From Bacillota bacterium (GTDB lineage: Bacteria; Bacillota; Clostridia; Acetivibrionales; DSM-1351): 19,734 bases of DNA. This document shows positions 14,408 to 19,734 of the stretch, in pieces. Position numbers and translations under genes: made by a program. The stretch spans positions 1-19,734 of the forward strand of contig JAEZUC010000088.1 of NCBI GenBank assembly GCA_023443515.1, written 5' to 3'. The notes beneath the pieces are model-generated. The model was not told the DNA's origin. It saw only the letters and a list, made by a program, of their open reading frames with translations, and made no database searches. Positions within the stretch are counted from its first letter, which is position 1; each line of letters starts with the position of its first letter.

Positions 14408-16108
14408 TTATCTGAAGTTGTATTCCGTTACAATGCTTTCTCTTTCATTCAGTTTGTCATTATAGTATTCATAGAAAGAAATTCCTAAAAAACTACCTGT
14501 GATGTTAGTAACGTTATGAAAGCCCATATTCTGAAGTGCCAAAGTTGCATTGTAGCTGCGTTGACCTGTTCGGCAGTGTAAATATACCGGTTTGTCTCTT
14601 GGAATTTCATCTATCCTTTTCCTAAGTTCACTTAACGGAATATTGATTGCTCCTTTGATATGCCCTCTCTCAAATTCACTGATTTCTCTTACATCAATTA
14701 TGGTATTATTATTTTCAACAAGCTCCCTTACCTTATCCACATTTACTTGCCTGTAGTCACCATTTAAAAGATTTGAGCCTACATATCCTGCGTAATTTAC
14801 AATATCCTTTGCAGTGGTAAACGGAGGTGCATAGCTAAGTTCCAGATCCTTTAGGTCCTCTAGTGTTCCGCCGAACTTAATGGCAGTGGCAACAATATCA
14901 ATCCTCTTTGTAACATCACCTTTACCAATCGCCTGAGCTCCCAAAATCTTTCCTGTAGGAACTTCAAAAAGTAATTTAAAATGCATTGGTGCCGCATCCG
15001 GCATAAGTCCCACTTTATCAGATAGAATTACACGAACAATATCATAATTGATTTTAATGTTTAGAGCCTCGATTAAAGATTCATTCAATCCGGTAGATGC
15101 TCCATTGTATTCAAATACTTTAATTGCAGAAGAACCAATATACCCTTTGTTCAATGTACTCTTATGATTAATATGATCTGCAACTGCTCTTGCCTGCTTT
15201 AATGCGGGACCTGCTAATGATAATTTTGTCATGGTATGGGTCAATGCATTATAAACTTCGATTGCATCTCCAACTGCGTAGATATCCGGGTCATTAGTAC
15301 GGTAGTTTTTATCTACTTTGATGGCACCTGTTTCTCCCAATTCCAGACCAGCTTCTTTTGCAAGATATGTTTCAGGTGATACTCCGATTGCCATTACCAC
15401 AGCACTGGCATTTACCGTTTTCCCAGAAGCCAATACAACTTTATTTTCTTCAAATCTCTCTACTTTATCTCCCACAATTAAATTCACCTTATGATCGACC
15501 AATACTTTATGGAATATTTGAACCATATCATAATCAAATGGCTTGAGTATTTGATTGGAAGCTTCTATCAGTGATACATTGTATCCGGCCTCGCTTAAGT
15601 TCTCAGCAACTTCAACTCCGATAAATCCACCACCGATTACTGCTATGTCCTTGGTTTGCATTTGTTTTACAAATTGATTTAATGCATTAATGTCAACTAC
15701 ATTTCTCACTGTGAATACATTTACATTTGCGATACCCGGAAACTTAGGTACAATTGGAGAAGCTCCAAGTGATAATATTAATTTATCATAGTTTTCTGTA
15801 TACTCTTCTTCTGAATTTGTCCTCTTAACTCTGACAGTTTTGTTTTGTCTATCAATTGCAATTACTTCACTATTTACACGTGCATCTATATTATATTGTT
15901 TTAAAAACAACCCCGGATTCATTAAAACTAAATCATCTGCCTCCTTAACCACTCCACTTAAATGGTATGGAAGCGAGCAATTTGAAAAAGAAACGTGAGG
16001 TCCTCTCTCAAAAATAATAATCTGATCTTCTTCACTATTTCTTCTTAGTCTTGCAGCCGCCGATGCTCCACCGGCAACTCCGCCAATAATCAATATCTTT
16101 CGTCCCAC
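14408..16108 (-). CDS. CoA-disulfide reductase / rhodanese fusion (CoADR-Rhd type, NAD(P)H persulfide reductase family)
   Basis: 566 residues. Residues 1-450 are a FAD/NAD(P)H flavoprotein: FAD motif IIGGVAGGASAA (7-18), the single redox C44 in SFSNCSLPYHLSG typical of CoA-disulfide reductases, pyridine-nucleotide motif VIGGGFIGVEVAE, FAD-contact DIYAVGDA (275-282) and a dimer domain with Y426 (LSYAPPF). Residues about 455-566 are a rhodanese domain with catalytic C512 in HCRTGQRS. Related fused enzymes reduce CoA disulfide, CoA persulfide or polysulfide, with the rhodanese domain delivering sulfane sulfur to the reductase. It probably acts on persulfides in the cytoplasm. The GTG start (16106-16108) has an unusual run of eight G as its ribosome site. 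The gene is 25 bp behind the small rhodanese gene, forming an operon. Confidence 0.93.
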   Translation of the reverse strand: MGRKILIIGGVAGGASAAARLRRNSEEDQIIIFERGPHVSFSNCSLPYHLSGVVKEADDLVLMNPGLFLKQYNIDARVNSEVIAIDRQNKTVRVKRTNSEEEYTENYDKLILSLGASPIVPKFPGIANVNVFTVRNVVDINALNQFVKQMQTKDIAVIGGGFIGVEVAENLSEAGYNVSLIEASNQILKPFDYDMVQIFHKVLVDHKVNLIVGDKVERFEENKVVLASGKTVNASAVVMAIGVSPETYLAKEAGLELGETGAIKVDKNYRTNDPDIYAVGDAIEVYNALTHTMTKLSLAGPALKQARAVADHINHKSTLNKGYIGSSAIKVFEYNGASTGLNESLIEALNIKINYDIVRVILSDKVGLMPDAAPMHFKLLFEVPTGKILGAQAIGKGDVTKRIDIVATAIKFGGTLEDLKDLELSYAPPFTTAKDIVNYAGYVGSNLLNGDYRQVNVDKVRELVENNNTIIDVREISEFERGHIKGAINIPLSELRKRIDEIPRDKPVYLHCRTGQRSYNATLALQNMGFHNVTNITGSFLGISFYEYYNDKLNERESIVTEYNFR

Positions 16109-16133
16109 AAAAATCCCCCCCCTTTTAAAATAG

Positions 16134-16454
16134 TTATTTTTTGTTCACTCCTACATAGGAACCCATACCACCGGAAACATTGATTACATTGAACCCCTCT
16201 TTTGCAAGTACTCTTGTAGTTCTTCCGCTTCTTCCACCTGACTGACACATGATATAGTACGTCTTGCCTTTTGCCAAATATTTCTCAGTACTTGTTAACA
16301 AATTACCCATCGGTATGTTTTTAGCAGTCTTTATGCTACCACTTTTATATTCATACGGTTCTCTTATATCAATTAATTCAACCTTGCCAATAAGGTGGTC
16401 TATATCATTTACATTAATTACTTTACTAAAATCTTTCTTTAAAAAACTAAACAT
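16134..16454 (-). CDS. Single-domain rhodanese (sulfurtransferase)
   Basis: 106 residues. A one-domain rhodanese of GlpE/PspE type, with LIDIREPYEYKSGSI (27-41) and the catalytic loop MCQSGGRSGR with persulfide-forming C70. It should accept and pass sulfane sulfur (thiosulfate, polysulfide or protein persulfide) in the cytoplasm; there is no signal peptide. ATG 16454 is preceded by GGAGGG 9 bases upstream. It is the first gene of the operon with the CoADR-rhodanese fusion and the probable sulfur donor to it (inference). Expression is likely governed by the CRP-like site at 16522-16536. Confidence 0.92.
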   Translation of the reverse strand: MFSFLKKDFSKVINVNDIDHLIGKVELIDIREPYEYKSGSIKTAKNIPMGNLLTSTEKYLAKGKTYYIMCQSGGRSGRTTRVLAKEGFNVINVSGGMGSYVGVNKK

Positions 16455-16495
16455 TTTATCTTCCCTCCTATGTTTTTGTCTTACCTTTAATCATA

Positions 16496-16536
16496 ATTAT
16501 AATGAATTTTAAATTAATATCTGTGACCAAATCACA
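16496..16536 (-). promoter_or_regulatory. Activator-dependent rhodanese operon promoter with CRP-like site
   Basis: The 15-bp palindrome TGTGATTTGGTCACA (16522-16536, minus-strand sense) is centred at 16529. The -10 TATAAT is at 16496-16501 and the -35 position reads ACAGAT, far from consensus. The centre is 33 bp from the downstream edge of the -10, exactly as at trxA. The flank CTA before TGTGA is also shared. Confidence 0.75.
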
Positions 16537-16639
16537 TAGAAGAATACGCCCTCCAGCATTACATTTGAAGACAATTGTTAAAACAAAAATACAATCCTCA
16601 AAACCAGTAATATTAAGACCAATTACTTACTTTGTCATA

Positions 16640-16686
16640 AAAAAATAAGTGCAAATGTCCAAGCCATTATAAATGGTGAAACACTT
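16640..16686 (-). terminator. Probable terminator after the broken phosphotransferase gene
   Basis: Outer arms AAGTG/CACTT and an inner CCATT/AATGG stem form a branched or bulged hairpin (16647-16686). On the minus strand it is followed by ATTTTTTT. The stem is imperfect but the U-run is strong. Confidence 0.5.
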
Positions 16687-16801
16687 ACACTCTTCTGATA
16701 ATAAGTACAACCCCCTTGACTGAGAATTGCTTCTACATAACCTCAAACCGAATATTTTTACACTAGCAATATTGGCACTGCTGATTTTGATAATTTCATT
16801 T

Positions 16802-17802
16802 CTACAAATTCTTCATATGATACATCGATACAATATTCAGTGCATCCTCAAATCTCTTTGTCCTCAAATTGCGTAAAACCTGTTTCATATGAACTAAAGC
16901 ATACTGAATTTTAACATCATCGCTGATTAAACTGATTTCACCTGCCCATATACCATCATGGAAGCTTCGAAAATCTAAATCTGGTTTTTCAATACGTATA
17001 TCAATCGGTTTACCTTTAGAACCGAACAGCATGAAAACAGTAAAATAGGACATATGGGTTATTTGTTGTGCTAAAAAAATCAGGCACGCATGTATTCATT
17101 CGCTGATTCTCCAAAATAGTTCCCTAGATAATCAGCTTCCTCTTCTTCGTTCTTAACTAGAAAATTAGCGACAATTGCAAGATCCGAGTAACGATCATTT
17201 AAAAAAGCTGCTTCCCAATCCACAAGCCAAACCCGCTCTCCATCAAACAAAATATTTTCTGGTTTAAGATCGTTATGGCAGGAAACTAAATCCTCTTCGT
17301 TGCGGGGATACACAGCGGCAATGCGACTGTATTGCTTAAATAGTTCTTCCGTCATATTCTCCGGAAGAATTTTGGCTTCCTGAAATTTTCGAATAAAAAT
17401 GTCAGCAGTATCTTGAAAATTCATCACTTTTGGAAAAGGCGGTAGTGAATGTAGCTCTCTAAGTAGCTTAGGCAGTTTAGTTTTTGCTTTCTCAATGGGT
17501 AATGGTTGTGCTTCGATATAATCTGTAATTGAAATTCTGTCTTCTATATTCGTATACCAAATACGCGGAGCAATCTCTGCCTCGGCAGCCATCTCCATGC
17601 AATCAAATTGACGTGTAGAGTCACTTGTGGCATCGGTGCGAGTAATAATACGTAGCAAGTATGGTGTCCTCTGCACAACAATGCGATAAACAAGGGCAGT
17701 TGAGAGACCTGCGGTTAACATTTTGATATCTTCGTATTCACTTACACCAAATGTAGCCTGTAATACGTCCTTAACAGTACTCTGTTTTTCTTCAGGAACC
17801 AT
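16802..17802 (-). pseudogene. Phosphotransferase (APH/choline-kinase-like), frameshifted
   Basis: The upstream frame (17080-17802, 240 residues; GGAGG 8 bases before ATG 17802) carries the kinase core: an N-terminal lobe with LTAGLSTALVYRI, catalytic CHNDLKPENILF and metal-binding LVDWEAAFLNDRYSDLA. It ends at TGA 17080 right after GESANEYMRA, short of the family's C-terminal helices. A different frame then continues without a stop to 16802 and encodes the missing tail (LIFLAQQITHMSYFTVF, then GSKGKPIDI, then SFHDGIWAGEISL). A single missing base next to GCC-TGA at about 17080-17084 would join them into one protein of about 333 residues. The enzyme would phosphorylate a hydroxyl group on a small molecule, substrate unknown. 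A functional 240-residue product is possible but the C-terminal lobe is lost. Confidence 0.75.
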
Positions 17803-18251
17803 TTTATTTCCTCCTCGGATAATGCTTAAGTCTGCTCATATGATACACAGAATAAATACAGAATATAAGACTGATAATTAACAATTTCGTATGATATAAT
17901 AATAGTAGGATAAATTGTGATTGTCTGGTATAAGTCATTATACAAAATCTTTTCAGTAAATAACACCGACATATTATTTAATGTAACTGACAAAATCATT
18001 CAGAAATTTATAAACAATAAATGTGAAACTCGTAGCGATGAGTACGTCCAATCGATATATAACTTTTTCATGTTATATTTAACTATACAGTTGCTAAAAA
18101 ATATTTGAGAGCTTCACCAATGGCAAAGTTCATCCGCCTATATCGTTGTTGAGAGGTCTGTCAATAATTTCTTTCCCACCGTTTTCCCACGAAAGATTTA
18201 TTCCCACAAGTAGTGAGAATAGTTCCAATTATCTATAAATTAAAAGCCAAG
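17803..18251. other. Intergenic region with a promoter-like repeat and possible coding relics
   Basis: About 450 bp. A degenerate copy of the shared-spacer promoter lies at 18137-18164 (minus). GTGGGAA occurs three times on the minus strand between 18173 and 18207, the left-most on the minus strand forming a small hairpin (18200-18220) after the lipoprotein stop. A 63-codon plus-strand frame (17917-18108) has an AT-rich composition and no family resemblance. Short minus-strand frames at 18065-18230 look protein-like but are broken, suggesting a decayed gene. Confidence 0.4.
18137..18164 (-). promoter_or_regulatory. Degenerate third copy of the shared-spacer promoter
   Basis: TTGACA (18159-18164), a 16-bp spacer with CTCTCAACA, and TATAGG (18137-18142). 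It matches the SLH promoter at 21 of 28 positions. The -10 has lost its conserved last bases, and the nearest downstream gene start is over 330 bp away, so activity is doubtful. Confidence 0.3.
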
Positions 18252-19463
18252 CTATTTCAATACTGCATATTTATGTACAGAGTTCTTATTATCAGCTTCA
18301 TACCAAAAAAGTACATTATTATATATTCCTGTACAAGCAACCGTATCGTCAGTACCAACCTTTTGGGCTAAATTAAACATTTTATTACTTTTACAATTAT
18401 AGACCAATATTTTTGCCCTAATGCTGTCTTGCCATATTAAATATGAACCATTGATAGACGGCATTAGCATTTCTACGTATTTTTCATCTTTATAATCGTT
18501 GCTTTTTGGTGATGCTATAGTGTGCCAGCCATCCTTTTTATTTAAATCATATAATACGATACTGGAATCAGTGTTTTGCCCGTTTGGCTTTACCCTGGCT
18601 GCAATAAAGTTTCCATATATATACGGCCACAAAATATCTGTACCTGTTGTAATCAATTGCTTTTCCTTGTTATCAATGTTATAAATGTATGTACTTCCCT
18701 TTTCAGACCAATCAACACTACATTTTGATTCGCTCCATGTTATCAGGTTATTGTAAATCTTAGGATGGCTGTAAAACCCATCGGAATAATCCTTATTTGA
18801 ATCAATAATTTCCACGTTCTTTTTTGATAAATCATACATTTTTATTACCGCACATGTAATATTATTCAATTTATCGTATGACTCATATACAACCTTATCT
18901 CCAGACAATGAAAACTCATAAGGTTCAACTTTCACATATACTGCACTGGGATCTACTTTTATGCCTTTATCTTTATCAATCTGAATAATTTCACCTGTTT
19001 TCAAATTTCTTGCATAAGCACGCCAGTTTATATCATACAATGCATCAGTTTCAACTTTTACATCGTCTTCTACCCAAACAATCCACTTATCATTAGCTGA
19101 TACTGTATTTATATATTTTTTAGGACTTACCGTTGAAGACACAACTGATTTGGTTTTTTTATCAGCATTGTACAAATAAACATTCTTATTGTCTTCATCA
19201 CAGCAATAAAAGTTTTTTCCATCACGAGCTCCCACAATTCTTAAATTACTCGGCAACACTCCTGTCCTTAATACGATTTCATCTTTATCACCCAATTTCA
19301 CCTGTGTTAAATCAGCTTTTTCATTATTCAAAGAATATGGGTCTTTCTTAGTATCCACAGTATGAAAGCTTGATACTTTTACCTGTCCCTTGTTATTATG
19401 ACAACTTATACTGGAAATAATGAAGCACAGTACCATAAATAAAACTATAATTTTTCTTTTCAT
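18252..19463 (-). CDS. Predicted exported lipoprotein with beta-propeller-like repeats
   Basis: 403 residues. MKRKIIVLFMVLCFIISSISC is a lipoprotein-like signal sequence with C21 as the possible lipidated residue, although the SIS-C box is not canonical. The mature part shows recurring blocks of about 40-60 residues that alternate W/Y-containing strands with an 'I-W-x-x' rhythm (KWIVWVEDD, LITWSESKC, FIAARVKP, YLIWQDS, VLFWYEAD), each followed by YNxDxK-type turns. This is the look of a TolB-like beta-propeller, probably a surface binding or signalling protein; no catalytic motif is visible. ATG 19463 has GGAAAGG about 10 bases upstream. A terminator-like hairpin lies only 32 bp upstream (19496-19515), so its promoter must lie before or within that hairpin. 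Function unknown. Confidence 0.8.
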   Translation of the reverse strand: MKRKIIVLFMVLCFIISSISCHNNKGQVKVSSFHTVDTKKDPYSLNNEKADLTQVKLGDKDEIVLRTGVLPSNLRIVGARDGKNFYCCDEDNKNVYLYNADKKTKSVVSSTVSPKKYINTVSANDKWIVWVEDDVKVETDALYDINWRAYARNLKTGEIIQIDKDKGIKVDPSAVYVKVEPYEFSLSGDKVVYESYDKLNNITCAVIKMYDLSKKNVEIIDSNKDYSDGFYSHPKIYNNLITWSESKCSVDWSEKGSTYIYNIDNKEKQLITTGTDILWPYIYGNFIAARVKPNGQNTDSSIVLYDLNKKDGWHTIASPKSNDYKDEKYVEMLMPSINGSYLIWQDSIRAKILVYNCKSNKMFNLAQKVGTDDTVACTGIYNNVLFWYEADNKNSVHKYAVLK

Positions 19464-19495
19464 TTAATTTAGCCTTTCCAAGCTTTAAAAGAAGA

Positions 19496-19515
19496 AGCCT
19501 GCTGTTAGGCAGGCT
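19496..19515 (-). terminator. Hairpin between the partial gene and the lipoprotein gene
   Basis: AGCCTGC/GCAGGCT arms (19496-19502 and 19509-19515) with a 6-nt loop, followed on the minus strand by TTCTTCTTTT. It terminates the gene ending at 19562. It could also attenuate transcription into the lipoprotein gene. Confidence 0.75.
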
Positions 19516-19561
19516 CTATGTGTCTTTTAAATTTATATAGCAATTAAGTGTTTACATAGTT

Positions 19562-19734
19562 TTACACCAAACCGTTTAACCCTATTACTCTATCACAGGG
19601 ATACGGGCACTTCGTTCCCCCCAATTGAGTTGCACCGGTATAATAAGGCCAGGCAGCTGACTCGAATAATACATAAGAATATGAGCTTCCTATCGCGATC
19701 CCCTCTGACATTGGTGGTAATCTTAATTCACTGA
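19562..19734 (-). CDS. 3' end of a protein gene, cut by the window edge
   Basis: A minus-strand frame with no stop runs from the window edge (19732) to TAA at 19562 and encodes 56 residues. The segment contains PPMSEGIAIGSSYSYVLFESA, then KCPYPCDRVIGLNGLV. The 'EGIA ... SYVYVLFES ... DRV' pattern is reminiscent of the last blade of secreted beta-propeller-like proteins, but this is an impression, not an identification. A terminator follows at 19496-19515, which supports this being the true end of a gene. No start codon lies in the window. Confidence 0.6.
   Translation of the reverse strand, partial: SELRLPPMSEGIAIGSSYSYVLFESAAWPYYTGATQLGGTKCPYPCDRVIGLNGLV

Larger units (their letters stand above)
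16455..16801. other. Intergenic region with rhodanese promoter and upstream terminator
   Basis: 347 bp without a gene. It contains the rhodanese operon promoter and operator (16496-16536) and the likely terminator of the broken phosphotransferase gene (16640-16686). I see nothing recognisable in 16537-16640. Confidence 0.6.

Noticed and set aside
17917..18108. 63-codon plus-strand frame with a GTG start, an AGTAGGA ribosome-like site and a TATAAT upstream
   Set aside because: The predicted transcription start would fall inside the ribosome site, the composition is that of AT-rich spacer, and the product resembles no family.
18173..18207. GTGGGAA repeats as MraZ boxes
   Set aside because: MraZ boxes repeat at about 10-bp intervals before cell-division genes; here the intervals are 17 and 11 bp, and no division gene is near.

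Overview
The window (19.7 kb, AT-rich, strong GGAGG-type ribosome sites, ATG/GTG/TTG starts, an S-layer-homology protein, lipoproteins with short lipoboxes, no outer-membrane genes) looks like chromosomal DNA of an anaerobic low-GC Firmicute, probably a member of the Clostridia. The SLH protein and the general protein style would fit a Ruminiclostridium/Clostridium relative, but the species assignment is inference. All genes but one read on the minus strand. No rRNA, tRNA, CRISPR array or intact mobile element was seen.

Left part (1-5.6 kb): the 5' end of a secreted protein gene (cut by the window edge) lies just behind an SLH-domain surface protein gene. Next come an AMP-forming acyl-CoA ligase and a two-component system (TCS1: response regulator plus a histidine kinase with almost no extracellular loop), with the ligase directly downstream of the kinase.

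Middle (5.7-11.7 kb): a lipoprotein gene with its own promoter and TACAAT repeats sits behind a second two-component system (TCS2). Upstream of it is the serine biosynthesis pair serC-serA, with a roughly 245-nt leader that holds an inverted repeat and a possible 23-codon mini-ORF.

Right-centre (11.7-16.6 kb): a compact thiol/sulfur redox module. It holds a CRP-type regulator (the only plus-strand gene), a CcdA-TlpA fusion, thioredoxin, a CoA-disulfide-reductase/rhodanese fusion and a small rhodanese. Two 15-bp palindromes of the form TGTGA-N5-TCACA lie upstream of the rhodanese and thioredoxin genes. In both, the palindrome centre is exactly 33 bp from the downstream edge of a TATAAT box that lacks a usable -35. 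This is the geometry of class II CRP/FNR activation, and the convergent regulator carries the CRP-like recognition-helix residues (R-E-x3-R) expected to read GTGA. The cluster therefore looks like a self-contained regulon for persulfide/disulfide handling, and it is the most interesting system in the window.

Right end (16.6-19.7 kb): a phosphotransferase (APH/choline-kinase-like) gene broken by a frameshift, an intergenic stretch with possible coding relics, a predicted lipoprotein with propeller-like repeats, and the 3' end of another secreted-type protein cut by the window edge.

A second unexpected pattern is a nearly identical promoter module (TTGACA, a 16-bp spacer containing CATCTCAGCA, TATAAT). 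It is found upstream of both the SLH gene and TCS2, with a degenerate third copy near 18.15 kb.
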